DNA from: Burkholderia stagnalis
Lineage (GTDB): Bacteria > Pseudomonadota > Gammaproteobacteria > Burkholderiales > Burkholderiaceae
DNA length: 64,000 nucleotides
Direction of reading: 5' to 3'
Assembly: GCF_902830275.1 (NCBI RefSeq)
Contig: NZ_CADESW010000002.1
Span: 310,001 to 374,000 of the forward strand
Position 1 is the first letter of the stretch, and each line of letters opens with the position of its first letter. The position numbers were made by a program, and so were the translations under genes. Below are positions 1-10,117 of this stretch, one piece after another. The notes beneath the pieces were generated by a model. The model did not search any database, was not told where the DNA came from, and was given only the letters and a program-made list of their open reading frames with translations.

Positions 1-3000
1 ACGCGTTGGCCGCCGATTGCAGCCCCTGCTCGTAGCCGAGCACGAAGCGCTCGTTGATCGCCTTCGAGATCTGCACGACCTGCGGATCGGTCAGGCCGAC
101 GTCGCTGCGGCCGATCGAGAATTCGTCGAGGCCGATGCTCTGCGCGACGCGCTTGCCGGTCGCGCTGCCGAGCAGCGCGAGCGCGGCGGTCATCGCGTTC
201 TGCTGGCCGACGTTGTTGCCCTGGTCGGTGCCGTGGCCGAACAGCAGCCACGACAGCTTCTCGTTGTCGGTCACGTTCGGCTCCGACACGAGCTTCACCG
301 TCGGCGCCTGGATCGTGCCCGTCACCTGCACCCCCGCCTCGACTTCCTGGTTGCGCCGCATCGCGAGGATGTTGATCCCCGGGTTCGACACCGGGCCGTT
401 GAACGTGAAGAAGCCGTTCTCGACCGCGAGCTTGCGGCCGAACGACGTGTAGGTCGAGCCTTCCGTCACGCGCACGTTGCCGACCGCGCGCAGCGGCACG
501 CCGGGCGCGCTCGTCACGGTGATCGTGCCGCGCAGCCCGAGATCCGCGCCGTGGCCCTTGAAGCGGAAGTCGTTGCCGAGCCCGATGTCGATGTTCGCGC
601 GCGGCGCGAGCGACGGCGCGGGCTTGTCCGCGGCCGGCTGCGGCTTCGCGATCGCGGTGCCGGTCTGCGTCTCGCCGCGCACCGTGCCGTCGGCGCGCAC
701 GATCACGACGTCGTCGGACAGGTGCGGCGCCGCCGCCTCCGGCAGGTCGAACAGCGCGCGATCGACGACGAACTTGCCGTCGATCGCGAGCCCGCCGCGC
801 GGCCCTGCGTTCGCGACCGTGGCCTTGCCCGACAGCGACAGCTTGCGGTCGGGCGCCGCGAACAGCTCGAGCTTGTCGGCGACGATGCTTGCCGTGAGGT
901 CAGGCGCCTCGTTGTCGAGCCGCACGCGGCCGATCGCGCGCAGCGTGCCGTCGCCGCCGTGGAACTCGACCTGCTGGAATTCGACGAGGTTCTCCGCGAG
1001 CCGGATGCGCACGATGCCGTCCTTCAGCTGCACGCCCTGGTCGACGAGCGTCGCGGACAGCGCGTCGCCGGTCAGCATGCCGGACACGGTCGGCTTCGCC
1101 GGCGTGCCGGCGACGGTGAGCTTCAGCGCCGCGCGCCCGCCGAGCAGGTAGCTCGGCCCGAACAGGTTGCCGGTCGCCTTCAGCGACGGGATGTCCGCGT
1201 CGATGCGGCCCGCCAGCGGGCCGTCGTCGGCCACCGCGAGCACGCCGTCGCGCGGCGCGAACGGCACCGCGACGTTCGCATCGAGCGTGCCGATCCGGCT
1301 CGCCTTGGCCTGCGCGGTCACGTTCAGCCGGTTGCCCGCGCCGAACGCGGCGCGCGCGGCGAGTTCGGTCAGGCCGAGCGACGAGATCCCGCGCGCGGTC
1401 TCGACGGTCACGTCGCCGCCGCGCCGCTTGACCTGCAGGTAACCGGTCGCGGTCGCGCCGACCGAGAAATCCCAGTCGGCATCGAGCACGACGTCGGTGC
1501 GCACCGGCGGGCGCTGGCCGGTCAGCGCCTGGCGGACCTCGAGGAAGCGCGCGACCGACGCGCCGCGCACCGCGCCCGCGGAGCGCAGCTGGCCATGGTC
1601 GTATGCGAACGACTTCAGGTCGATCGCCGCGCCTTCGAGCGTGAGCTTCGCCGCGCCGAGCACCGCGCGCCCGCCGCCCGCGGATACGGCGAGCGGCGTC
1701 TCCAGCGCGAAGGACGGCGTGCCGCGGTTCGCCAGCCGCGTGACGGTGCCGTCCCAGCGCATCCCGTCGCGGTTCTCCACCACCCCGCCGTTCGCCGCGA
1801 GCGTCGCGTCGATCACGCGCCCGCCGGCCATCCCGAGCGCCGACGCGTCGAGCGTGTGCTTCGCGCGCGTGCCGTCGAGGTGCGCGCGCAGCGTCTTCAG
1901 TTGCAGCGAGCCGAGCGCGACGTTGCTCGCGTCGGCGGTGAACATCAGCGCACCGTGCGCGCCGTCGCGGATGTCGGCGCGGCCCTGCGCGGCGCCGATC
2001 CGGTTCGCGCCGAACACGACGCCTTCGGCCTTGTAGGTTGCGGTGACGTTCGGATGCGCGAAGCTGCCGGTCAGGTCGCCCTGCGCCTGCACGAGCCCCG
2101 CGACCCCGAAGCCGAGCCGGTCGAGCTGCGGCGCATCGACGGCGAAGCGCAGCCGGTCGCCGGGCGCGCCGAAGCTGCCGTGCAGGTCGACGCGGTTGCC
2201 GGCGATCGACAGGTTCGCGTTGCTCGGCAGGATGCGCGCGCCGGCGAGCTGCACGACGCCCGCGCCGGTCAGCGGCAGGCCGTCGTACAGGCTGTCGCCG
2301 AGCTTGAAGGTCGCCTTCGTCGACACCTGCGGCGCGAACGCGCCCGATGCGGTCAGCGTGCCGTTCACGCGCGTCTCGCCACGCTTGGCCGGCGCGGCTT
2401 GCGCGGATCGCACGGCCCTCGCGCCCGGCTTACCCGGCGCGGCCGGTTTCGGCGCGGCCGGCTTAGGCGCAGCCAGCGCGGCGAGCAACAGCGGATCGAA
2501 GTTCGCGAGCGTCGCCTTCGCGTCGTAGCTCGAATGCGCGTCGTGGCGGAACACGCCGGTCAGGTCGATGCGCCCCTTGGCCGCCGTCACGCGCGCGTCC
2601 GTCACCACCGTCTGCTGCGGCGTGAGCGCGACCTTCGCGCGCGCGCCGAGCGCGAGCTTCGGATCGGCGAGATCGAACTCGACGGTCTGCGCGCCGCTCG
2701 CGAGCGTCACGCCGACCGGGCCGCCGAGCCGCATCGGGCGCAGCGCCGCGACGAACGCGTTGAGGTCGAGGTTCGCTACCTTCAGGTCGAAGCGGCCCTT
2801 GCCGCCCGCGAGCGCACCGCCGCCCGTCACGCTGCCGTCGCGGATCAGCTTCAGCGCGAGGCCGTCGATGCGCTGCGCGTGCGCGTCGAGCCGCACCGTC
2901 GCCTTCGCGTCGACGACCGGCAGCCGCTGCTCGCCGAGCGTGCCTGGCTTCGCGTTGACGATCGACACGGGGCCCGTCACCGCGAACACGTGCGGATGCG

Positions 3001-3943
3001 CGGGATCGGCCGGCGCGGGCGCGAGTTCGGCGCGCACCGCGAGATCGGCGGCCGGCGCGCCCGGCGCCAGCGCCTGCGGATTCACGTGATCGAACGCGAG
3101 CGATGCGCGCGTGAGCGGCACCGCGCCGAACGGCGCCGCCTCGACGTGCGCGCGCCCGTTCAGCTTCAAGCCGCTCGCGTCGACGTCGGCGATCAGCGCG
3201 TCGAGCGAACCCGACACGCGCGCCCGCGCATCGACCGGCTCGTCGGCAAGCTTGCCCGCGTAGGTTGCGTCCCCGCTCAGCGCGAACGGCCGCATCCCGT
3301 CGAGTTTCGCGCGCGCGCTCAGCGCGCCGAACGGCGTATCGACGTGTTCGAGTACCAGGTCGTGAAGGCGGCCGTCGCTGCGGCCGTTCAGCGCGAGATG
3401 GTCGAGCTGCGTCGTCGATGCGCCTTCATGGATCGCGAGGCGATCGACACGCAGGTCGTCGATCCGCAGCTGCAGCGGCAGGCGCAGATCCTGCGGCATC
3501 ACCGTCGGCGTCGACGGCCCCGGCGCGATCCGCACGTCGATCGTGCCCGCGCGCAGGTAGGCGATCGTCGCGCGCAGCGGCGCGCGGGTCAACAACCAGC
3601 GGCCATCGAGGCGGTCGATGCGCACCTCGGTGCCGGCGCCGTCCGGGCTCGTCCACGCGAACGACTTCACGCGCACGCCGGTGGCCAGCGCACCGCCTTC
3701 GAGCGTGCCCGCGAGCCGCCCGCCGAGCACGCGCACCGCCGCGTCCCATGCGAGCCGCGTGCCGCGCTCGGTCGTGACCGCAGCCAGCATGAGCCCCGCC
3801 GCCAGCACGACGAGCAGCACGGCACCGGCCAGCGTCCACGCGACGCCGCGCGCGAGCCGCGACCGGCGCGGCGCGCCGTCGGGCGCCCGCTCGGGCGAGT
3901 CCGGATCGTGAGGCGGCGGCGTGTCGTGAATGTCCTTCGTCAT
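1..3943 (-). CDS. tamB: TamB, translocation and assembly module inner-membrane protein (C-terminus off the left edge)
   Basis: TamB is a very long periplasm-spanning protein that works with TamA in assembly of outer-membrane proteins and lipid transport between membranes. About 1,314 codons are visible and the frame is still open at base 1, so the DUF490 C-terminus is missing. The start ATG at 3943 gives a charged, proline-rich cytoplasmic tail, one hydrophobic segment at about residues 34-56, then a long beta-rich, low-complexity region typical of this family. It lies 28 bp downstream of tamA on the same strand, the usual tamA-tamB operon order. The identification rests on length, N-terminal anchor and neighbour. 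Confidence 0.85.
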   Translation of the reverse strand, partial: MTKDIHDTPPPHDPDSPERAPDGAPRRSRLARGVAWTLAGAVLLVVLAAGLMLAAVTTERGTRLAWDAAVRVLGGRLAGTLEGGALATGVRVKSFAWTSPDGAGTEVRIDRLDGRWLLTRAPLRATIAYLRAGTIDVRIAPGPSTPTVMPQDLRLPLQLRIDDLRVDRLAIHEGASTTQLDHLALNGRSDGRLHDLVLEHVDTPFGALSARAKLDGMRPFALSGDATYAGKLADEPVDARARVSGSLDALIADVDASGLKLNGRAHVEAAPFGAVPLTRASLAFDHVNPQALAPGAPAADLAVRAELAPAPADPAHPHVFAVTGPVSIVNAKPGTLGEQRLPVVDAKATVRLDAHAQRIDGLALKLIRDGSVTGGGALAGGKGRFDLKVANLDLNAFVAALRPMRLGGPVGVTLASGAQTVEFDLADPKLALGARAKVALTPQQTVVTDARVTAAKGRIDLTGVFRHDAHSSYDAKATLANFDPLLLAALAAPKPAAPKPAAPGKPGARAVRSAQAAPAKRGETRVNGTLTASGAFAPQVSTKATFKLGDSLYDGLPLTGAGVVQLAGARILPSNANLSIAGNRVDLHGSFGAPGDRLRFAVDAPQLDRLGFGVAGLVQAQGDLTGSFAHPNVTATYKAEGVVFGANRIGAAQGRADIRDGAHGALMFTADASNVALGSLQLKTLRAHLDGTRAKHTLDASALGMAGGRVIDATLAANGGVVENRDGMRWDGTVTRLANRGTPSFALETPLAVSAGGGRAVLGAAKLTLEGAAIDLKSFAYDHGQLRSAGAVRGASVARFLEVRQALTGQRPPVRTDVVLDADWDFSVGATATGYLQVKRRGGDVTVETARGISSLGLTELAARAAFGAGNRLNVTAQAKASRIGTLDANVAVPFAPRDGVLAVADDGPLAGRIDADIPSLKATGNLFGPSYLLGGRAALKLTVAGTPAKPTVSGMLTGDALSATLVDQGVQLKDGIVRIRLAENLVEFQQVEFHGGDGTLRAIGRVRLDNEAPDLTASIVADKLELFAAPDRKLSLSGKATVANAGPRGGLAIDGKFVVDRALFDLPEAAAPHLSDDVVIVRADGTVRGETQTGTAIAKPQPAADKPAPSLAPRANIDIGLGNDFRFKGHGADLGLRGTITVTSAPGVPLRAVGNVRVTEGSTYTSFGRKLAVENGFFTFNGPVSNPGINILAMRRNQEVEAGVQVTGTIQAPTVKLVSEPNVTDNEKLSWLLFGHGTDQGNNVGQQNAMTAALALLGSATGKRVAQSIGLDEFSIGRSDVGLTDPQVVQISKAINERFVLGYEQGLQSAANA

Positions 3944-3971
3944 GCGGTGTGTCGTGGCGGAAGCGGTTGGG

Positions 3972-5795
3972 TCAGAAGGCGACGCCGAGCGTCAGGTAAG
4001 GTCGCACGCTGTGGTTGCGCAGCCCGTAGGCGACGTCGAGGTTGATCGGCCCGACCGGGCTGCGCCAGCGCGCGCCGATGCCGACGCCCGGGTAGAACAC
4101 CCGCTCGCCCCACGCGTCGGTCGCGGTGCCGATGTCGAAGAAGGTCGCGGCGCCCCAGTCGCGGTTGAACCAGTGCTGGTATTCGGCGGTGCCGGTCACG
4201 AGATACTTGGTCGGCAGCACCGAGCCGGCGACGTTGTTGCCGATGCCCTGGTAGCCGTAGCCGCGCACCGAGTTCGAGCCGCCCGCGCGGAACAGCAGCG
4301 ACGCCGGCACGCTCGACGAGCTGCCACTCGTGAACACGCCGCCGAGCTCCGCGCGGAACACGACCAGGTCGCGCTTGCCGATCGGCAGGTACTGCTGGCC
4401 GCGCGCGTAGCCGCGGACGAAGGTCTGGTCGGCCAGCGCGCCCTTCACCGCGAAGCCGGCCTCCGCATGAATCAGGTTGCCCGAGCGCGGAAACAGCGGA
4501 TCGTCGACGTTGCGGCGCGTCCACGCCCACTGCGGCACGAGCGCGTGGCTCATGGTCGGCCCCGCGCCGTTCTGCTTGAGCCGGTCCTGATAGAACATCA
4601 GCGAATACGCGTAGTCGATGAACTGCCCGGTGCGGGTGCGCTGCACGCCGACCCGCGCGCTGAAGATGCGCGTGTCGGACACGTCGGTGTTCGTGTACGA
4701 CGCGAGCACGCTGTTGGTCCACGCGCGCTCGCCCGGCGGCATCGACAGCTGGATCTGGCCGTACTGCTGGATCTGGTCGAGGCGGCCCGACACCGTCAGC
4801 GGCCAGGCCGCGCCGAACGTGTCGAGATACGTATATGCGCCCTGCACATGCGGGCCCGTGTCGGTCGCGTAGCCGACCCCGCCGCGGATGTTGTTGTACG
4901 GATACTCGCTGACCTTCACGTGCACCGGCGTCAGCTCGGGCTTCGCGGTGTCGCTGCCGACGTCGATCGCGACGCTCGCGTAGTACGGCGTGTTCTGCAG
5001 TTGCCGCTGCAGCTCGGTGATCCGCCGGGTGTCGTAGATCTCGCCTTCGGACAGCGGATTGACGTTGGTGACGATCTTCTCCGGATAGCGGCGCGCGCCC
5101 TCGACGTCGACCTTGCCGATCGTGAAGGTCGGGCCGCTGTCGAACGTGACCGCGAGCGTCGCGCGCTGCGTGCGCGGATCGATGCGCGCCTCGGACGCGG
5201 TGATCTTCGCGCCGAGATAGCGGCGCGACTGCAGTTGCCGCAGCGCGGCGCCCTTCGCGCCGTCCCAGCCGGCCTGCGTGAACGGGTCGCCCGTTTTCAT
5301 CGAGAACGCGAAGCGCGTCGCGTTCTCCTGCTGCGGGTCTTCCGACTCGACCGGCCCGTGGAACGTCAGGTCGACCGCCGACACGACGGTCTGCGGCCCC
5401 GGGTCGACCGACACCCTGACGTCGCGCTTGCCGTCGCGGGTGCGCACGTCGGTGCGCACGACCGGCGAGAAGTAGCCTTCCGTCGCGGTCAGGTCGCGCA
5501 CCTGCTGCGGCGTCGCGGTGACGAGGAAGTCGAACTGGTCGTCGCTGATGTCGTCACGCTTGGCGAAGCGCGCGATGTCGAGGTGCGACTTCAGCAGCTT
5601 GCGGACCGTGCGCGGCGCGTCGATCTCGACGTCGTACTTCGCATAGGCCGGCAGCGCGGCGAGCGCCGCCAGGCAGCCGGCGAGGATGCGCGCGGCCCGC
5701 GCCGCGCCCGCGTGGCCGCGCCGGACGCCGCCGCAGGCCGCGGGCCGCCCGGCGTCATGCGCCGTGATTCGTTGCTGGTTCGCCTGCCCCGCCAA
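3972..5795 (-). CDS. tamA: TamA, outer-membrane Omp85-family barrel protein
   Basis: TamA is an outer-membrane protein of the BamA/Omp85 superfamily that partners TamB. The protein has a signal peptide ending in AYA before KYDV, POTRA-like repeats (for example the segment FTIGKVDVEGARRYP), and a C-terminal barrel with the RGYGYQGIG motif and a terminal phenylalanine (LGVAF). There is no ATG in frame before the signal peptide. I chose a TTG at 5795 because a GAGGGCGAGG Shine-Dalgarno-like stretch lies 6 bases upstream; this gives 607 residues with cleavage near residue 52. The frame is open for another 200 codons upstream, so the start is less certain than the gene. It is the first gene of the tamA-tamB pair. 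Confidence 0.85.
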   Translation of the reverse strand: MAGQANQQRITAHDAGRPAACGGVRRGHAGAARAARILAGCLAALAALPAYAKYDVEIDAPRTVRKLLKSHLDIARFAKRDDISDDQFDFLVTATPQQVRDLTATEGYFSPVVRTDVRTRDGKRDVRVSVDPGPQTVVSAVDLTFHGPVESEDPQQENATRFAFSMKTGDPFTQAGWDGAKGAALRQLQSRRYLGAKITASEARIDPRTQRATLAVTFDSGPTFTIGKVDVEGARRYPEKIVTNVNPLSEGEIYDTRRITELQRQLQNTPYYASVAIDVGSDTAKPELTPVHVKVSEYPYNNIRGGVGYATDTGPHVQGAYTYLDTFGAAWPLTVSGRLDQIQQYGQIQLSMPPGERAWTNSVLASYTNTDVSDTRIFSARVGVQRTRTGQFIDYAYSLMFYQDRLKQNGAGPTMSHALVPQWAWTRRNVDDPLFPRSGNLIHAEAGFAVKGALADQTFVRGYARGQQYLPIGKRDLVVFRAELGGVFTSGSSSSVPASLLFRAGGSNSVRGYGYQGIGNNVAGSVLPTKYLVTGTAEYQHWFNRDWGAATFFDIGTATDAWGERVFYPGVGIGARWRSPVGPINLDVAYGLRNHSVRPYLTLGVAF

Positions 5796-5836
5796 ATATG
5801 ACCTCGCCCTCGGAGATGGATGAATGCTTGGAAACC

Positions 5837-5854
5837 CCGTATTTGACCATACGG
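5837..5854. repeat. Inverted repeat between tamA and the DUF3460 gene
   Basis: Six-base arms CCGTAT and ATACGG flank the spacer TTGACC, in the 246 bp gap between the divergently transcribed tamA and DUF3460 genes. The symmetry and position would suit an operator, but no regulator is known from the sequence and short palindromes occur by chance. Confidence 0.3.
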
Positions 5855-6041
5855 ATGCCGCCGCGCCCCGATGTGCGCCGCTTCGGCGGCGGCCTGACGC
5901 TTGCGCGCAACGGCGCGCGGGCGATCCGGCGGCCCGCGCATTCGACGTGCGTTTGGCGCCGGCTGTTCCCCGCGATGCGGTAAAATCCTGCCATCCCACA
6001 TTCCGGCGCCCCGCGCGCCGCCTGAAACGGAAAGCCAAGCC

Positions 6042-6230
6042 ATGCCGTACCAGTCCGACGTCACGCAGTTCCTGAACCAGCTCAAGCAGCAGAAGCCGGC
6101 GCTCGAAGAAGAACAGCGCAAGGGCCGCTCCCTGCTGTGGGACAAGCAGCCGATCGACCTCGACGAGCGCGCCGCGCAGCAGGAATCGCGCGTGAAGCAG
6201 ACGCCGTACGTCTACTACCAGAACTTCTGA
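6042..6230 (+). CDS. DUF3460 family small protein
   Basis: A 62-residue, charged, glutamine-rich protein (MPYQSDVTQFLNQLKQQKP at the start; it ends in YVYYQNF). It matches my memory of the DUF3460 family, found next to scpA in Burkholderia and relatives; function unknown. There is no signal peptide or membrane segment, and the middle is predicted helical. It starts at ATG 6042 and ends 4 bp before the GTG start of scpA, so the two are almost certainly cotranscribed and perhaps translationally coupled. A TAAAAT -10-like hexamer sits at 5981-5986 without a convincing -35. Confidence 0.75.
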   Translation: MPYQSDVTQFLNQLKQQKPALEEEQRKGRSLLWDKQPIDLDERAAQQESRVKQTPYVYYQNF

Positions 6231-6234
6231 CGAC

Positions 6235-7137
6235 GTGAGCGCCGCCGACGAGCCCAGCGCCGCCCGGCCTGACGCGGCCCGGCCCGACGTGGCCCGCCCG
6301 GAAGACGCGGTCGCCGCGCCCGCGGGCGCCGATTCGACGCCCGACACGGTCGACAGCGTCGCGGCGTTCGCTCGCCTGTACGGCGAGCCGCTGTTCAAGC
6401 TGCCGCAGGATCTCTACATCCCGCCCGATGCGCTCGAGATCTTCCTCGAAGCGTTCGAAGGCCCGCTCGACCTGCTGCTGTACCTGATCCGCAAGCAGAA
6501 CTTCAACGTGCTCGACATCCCGATGGCGCAGGTCACCGCGCAGTATCTCGGCTATGTCGACCAGATCCGCGAGACGAACCTCGAGCTGGCCGCCGAATAC
6601 CTGCTGATGGCCGCGATGCTGATCGAGATCAAGTCGCGGATGCTGCTGCCGGTCAAGAAGGCCGACACCGGCGAGGAAGCCGAGGATCCGCGCGCCGAGC
6701 TGGTGCGCCGCCTGCTCGAATACGAGCAGATGAAGCTCGCCGCGCAGCGCCTCGACAAGCTGCCGCAGCTCGGCCGCGACTTCCTGCGCGCCGAGGTCTA
6801 CATCGAGCAGAGCGTCACGCCGCGCTTCCCGGACGTGAATTCGGACGACCTGCGCGCCGCGTGGGCCGACGTGCTGAAGCGCGCGAAGCTCGTGCAGCAC
6901 CACAAGATCTCCCGCGAGGAGCTGTCGGTGCGCGAGCACATGAGCCTGATCCTGCGCCGGCTGCAGAACGCGCGCTTCATGGAGTTCGCCGACCTGTTCG
7001 ACACGTCGCGCGGCGTGCCGGTCGTCGTCGTGAACTTCATCGCGATGCTCGAACTCGCGCGCGAGTCGCTCGTCGAGATCACCCAGGCCGAACCGTTCGC
7101 GCCGATCTACGTCCGCCTCGCTTACCTGCCCGCCTGA
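6235..7137 (+). CDS. scpA: ScpA, segregation and condensation protein A (kleisin)
   Basis: ScpA is the kleisin subunit that bridges SMC heads in the bacterial condensin-like complex and acts in chromosome organisation. The 300-residue frame starts at GTG 6235. After a variable Ala/Asp-rich N-terminus of about 60 residues comes the conserved core: FEGPLDLLLYLIRKQNFNVL, then AAEYLLMAAMLIEIKSRMLLP, and a C-terminal winged-helix-like end. The family motifs EGPLDLLL and LIEIKSRMLLP are clear. It follows DUF3460 with a 4 bp gap. No scpB is in the window, so the operon partner must lie elsewhere. Confidence 0.93.
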   Translation: MSAADEPSAARPDAARPDVARPEDAVAAPAGADSTPDTVDSVAAFARLYGEPLFKLPQDLYIPPDALEIFLEAFEGPLDLLLYLIRKQNFNVLDIPMAQVTAQYLGYVDQIRETNLELAAEYLLMAAMLIEIKSRMLLPVKKADTGEEAEDPRAELVRRLLEYEQMKLAAQRLDKLPQLGRDFLRAEVYIEQSVTPRFPDVNSDDLRAAWADVLKRAKLVQHHKISREELSVREHMSLILRRLQNARFMEFADLFDTSRGVPVVVVNFIAMLELARESLVEITQAEPFAPIYVRLAYLPA

Positions 7138-7147
7138 GCCGCCATAA

Positions 7148-8200
<1,053 letters not shown>

Positions 8201-8245
8201 CGGCCCCGCCCGCCAGTGCCTCTCGACGCATCAAGGAGTCACCCC

Positions 8246-8632
8246 ATGCAGCGCCACATGCTCAAATCGAAGATCCACCGCGTGGCCGTCACGCACTGCG
8301 AACTGCACTACGAAGGTTCGTGCGCGATCGACGAGGATCTGCTCGACGCCGCGAACATCGCGGAAAACGAGCGGATCGACATCTGGAACATCAACAACGG
8401 CGAGCGCTTCTCGACCTATGCGATCAAGGGCGAGCGCGGCAGCGGCATGATCTCGCTGAACGGCTCGGCCGCGCGCCGCGCGCAGCTCGGCGACCTCGTG
8501 ATCATCGCGGCGTTCGCGGTGGTCGACGAGGCCGAACTGCAGGCCGGCTGGAAGCCGAACCTCGTGTTCGTCGACGACGACAACAAGATCAAGGGCAGCC
8601 GCGACCACGTGCCGACGCAGGCCTGGTCGTAA
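8246..8632 (+). CDS. panD: Aspartate 1-decarboxylase proenzyme
   Basis: PanD makes beta-alanine from L-aspartate for the PanC reaction. The 128-residue proenzyme cleaves itself between Gly24 and Ser25 to create the pyruvoyl cofactor; the motif YEGSCAID is intact at residues 22-29. The start at ATG 8246 follows an AAGGAG site 8 bases upstream and gives the same numbering of the cleavage site as the E. coli enzyme. The gene is followed by a strong hairpin at 8654-8690. Confidence 0.97.
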   Translation: MQRHMLKSKIHRVAVTHCELHYEGSCAIDEDLLDAANIAENERIDIWNINNGERFSTYAIKGERGSGMISLNGSAARRAQLGDLVIIAAFAVVDEAELQAGWKPNLVFVDDDNKIKGSRDHVPTQAWS

Positions 8633-8653
8633 GCCACGGCGCGATGCAACGCA

Positions 8654-8690
8654 AAGGGCCGGATTCCGTGCTGAACGGAATCCGGCCCTT
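8654..8690. terminator. Convergent transcription terminator between panD and the ParA gene
   Basis: A perfect 15 bp inverted repeat (AAGGGCCGGATTCCG and its complement) around a 7-base loop. The T-run after the stem is short on both strands. Its place between convergent genes supports a bidirectional terminator. Confidence 0.7.
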
Positions 8691-8720
8691 GTCATTCGTG
8701 CCGGGCGCCCGCCGGCGCCG

Positions 8721-9362
8721 TCACGCGCCCTTCGACGGCTTGCGCTCCGCCCATTCGACGATCGGCCGCCACTGTTCGAGATCCTTGTCGACGCGGCTCT
8801 TCGCGACGTCCCACAGCGTGAGCCCGTGCGCGGCGAGCTGCACGTAGTTCTGCGTGTCGCGCACGTAGCCGAGCACCGGCAGCTTGAGCCCCTCGACGAA
8901 GCGGTGCAGCTGCTCCGACGAGCGCGTGCGCGCATCGACCCGCATCCCGACGATGCCGACCTCGATGTTGCCCTTGCGCACCGCCTTCTCGTTCGCGAGG
9001 TGCTCGAGAAAGTGCTGGGTCGCCAGGATATCGAACATCGACGGCTGCAGCGGCACGATCACCTTGTCGGCAAGCTGCAGCGCGACGTTGAGCCGGTTGC
9101 CGTGCAGCCCGGCCGGCGTGTCGATCACCGCGTATTCGAGCCCGCGCGGCGGCTTCGACGGCGCCTCGGGATCGAGCCCCCACGCCTCGATCGCGGGCAG
9201 CCCGGCCGGACGCAGGTCGAGCCACGCATGCGAGGACTGCTGCCGGTCGAGATCGGCCAGCGCGACCCACGCGCCCTGCGCCGCGAAGTAACCGGCAAGA
9301 TTGGTGGACAGCGTGCTCTTTCCCACGCCGCCCTTCGGATTCGCCACCACGATGACCGTCAT
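8721..9362 (-). CDS. ParA/MinD-type ATPase, orphan (no ParB partner nearby)
   Basis: A 213-residue deviant Walker ATPase. The N-terminus MTVIVVANPKGGVGKSTLST carries the ParA Walker A motif (KGGVGKST, residues 10-17), followed by DLDRQQSSHAWLDLR and the Walker B-like region YAVIDTPAGLH. The start at 9362 follows a GGGGGAA stretch at good spacing; an upstream ATG at 9416 lacks one. ParA proteins position chromosomes, plasmids or large protein cargo by ATP-dependent DNA binding. Here there is no parB or centromere-like repeat, so it probably positions some other cargo or has another role. The DNA-binding N-terminal extension of plasmid ParA proteins is missing. Confidence 0.85.
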   Translation of the reverse strand: MTVIVVANPKGGVGKSTLSTNLAGYFAAQGAWVALADLDRQQSSHAWLDLRPAGLPAIEAWGLDPEAPSKPPRGLEYAVIDTPAGLHGNRLNVALQLADKVIVPLQPSMFDILATQHFLEHLANEKAVRKGNIEVGIVGMRVDARTRSSEQLHRFVEGLKLPVLGYVRDTQNYVQLAAHGLTLWDVAKSRVDKDLEQWRPIVEWAERKPSKGA

Positions 9363-9530
9363 GAATTCCCCCGAAGAAGCCGCGCGACGCCGGCCGGCCC
9401 GGCGGGCGTCGCACAATTGCAGATACAGGGTGCGATGATATCGGCAAATGGGGTATCACCGGAACCGCCGGCGCCGATCCGGCCCCGCCGGTGGCCCGCG
9501 GTCCGGCGCAATCACGTGCAATGACGAGCG

Positions 9531-9560
9531 CTTACGTGCGCTTACGTGCGCTTATGCGCG
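9531..9560. repeat. Three tandem 10-bp repeats at the DoxX gene end
   Basis: CTTACGTGCG occurs twice in direct succession, followed by a third copy changed at the end (CTTATGCGCG). The third copy contains the stop codon of the minus-strand DoxX gene. It may be a slippage-made variable repeat. Confidence 0.55.
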
Positions 9561-9965
9561 CTGCGCCGCGGCGCCCGGCGTGCCGAGCGCAAACGCGCCG
9601 CCGCCCAGCAACGCCTGCACCGCGAGCGTCACCGCCCAGAATGCCGGATATTCCCAGCCGCCGTGCGGCGACCCGAAGCTCCAGCCGTTCGGCAGATGGG
9701 CCGCGGTCGCGCCGAGCATGAACGGCAGCAGCGCCAGCGCGACGATACGCACGCGGAAGCCCGCGATGAGCGCGATGCCGCCCGCCAGCTCGACGGCCGT
9801 CGTCAGGTACGCGAGCCACGCGGGCAGGCCGATCGATGCGAAGAACTGCGCGGTGCCGGGCAGCGTGAAAACGAACACCTTCTGCGCAACGTGCGCGAGA
9901 TACAGCACGCCGAGCGCGACGCGCAGCAGCGTGGCGGCGAAATCGGGGTAGCGGTTCGGGTTCAT
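9552..9965 (-). CDS. DoxX family membrane protein
   Basis: A 137-residue integral membrane protein with four hydrophobic segments, at about residues 10-30, 45-68, 72-90 and 105-128. The N-terminal RVALGVLYLAHVAQKVF and the GGIALIAGFR segment fit the DoxX/SURF4-like family. Some members act in redox stress or quinone-linked reactions, but no catalytic residues can be assigned here. It starts at ATG 9965 with GGAACCCC upstream and stands alone, 152 bp from the next gene. Confidence 0.85.
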   Translation of the reverse strand: MNPNRYPDFAATLLRVALGVLYLAHVAQKVFVFTLPGTAQFFASIGLPAWLAYLTTAVELAGGIALIAGFRVRIVALALLPFMLGATAAHLPNGWSFGSPHGGWEYPAFWAVTLAVQALLGGGAFALGTPGAAAQRA

Positions 9966-10076
9966 GTCGGGGTTCCTTCGTGGATGAATGAGATGGAACG
10001 CACTCTATTCGAACCATTTTTCCCGATAAACACGCCAACTCGCTTAAATTGATTCCCAAATAGAACGAATCTGGCG

Positions 10077-10105
10077 AAAAAAAGGGGCATGACCGATCAT
10101 GCCCC
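10077..10105 (-). terminator. Rho-independent terminator of the small secreted-peptide gene
   Basis: Nine-base arms GGGGCATGA and TCATGCCCC with a 4-base loop; read on the minus strand, a run of seven T follows the stem. It lies 13 bp past the stop codon of the gene at 10118-10258. Confidence 0.85.
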
Positions 10106-10117
10106 GCGATTCAAGCC

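Noticed and set aside
17..4045. A 1,342-codon open frame on the plus strand
   Set aside because: It lies opposite tamB, is extremely rich in Arg, Ala and His, and shows no domain. Long antisense frames are normal in DNA this rich in GC.
9531..9560. CTTACGTGCG repeats as a CRISPR or ParB-binding array
   Set aside because: The copies are adjacent without spacers, only three in number and not palindromic, so neither is supported despite the nearby ParA gene.
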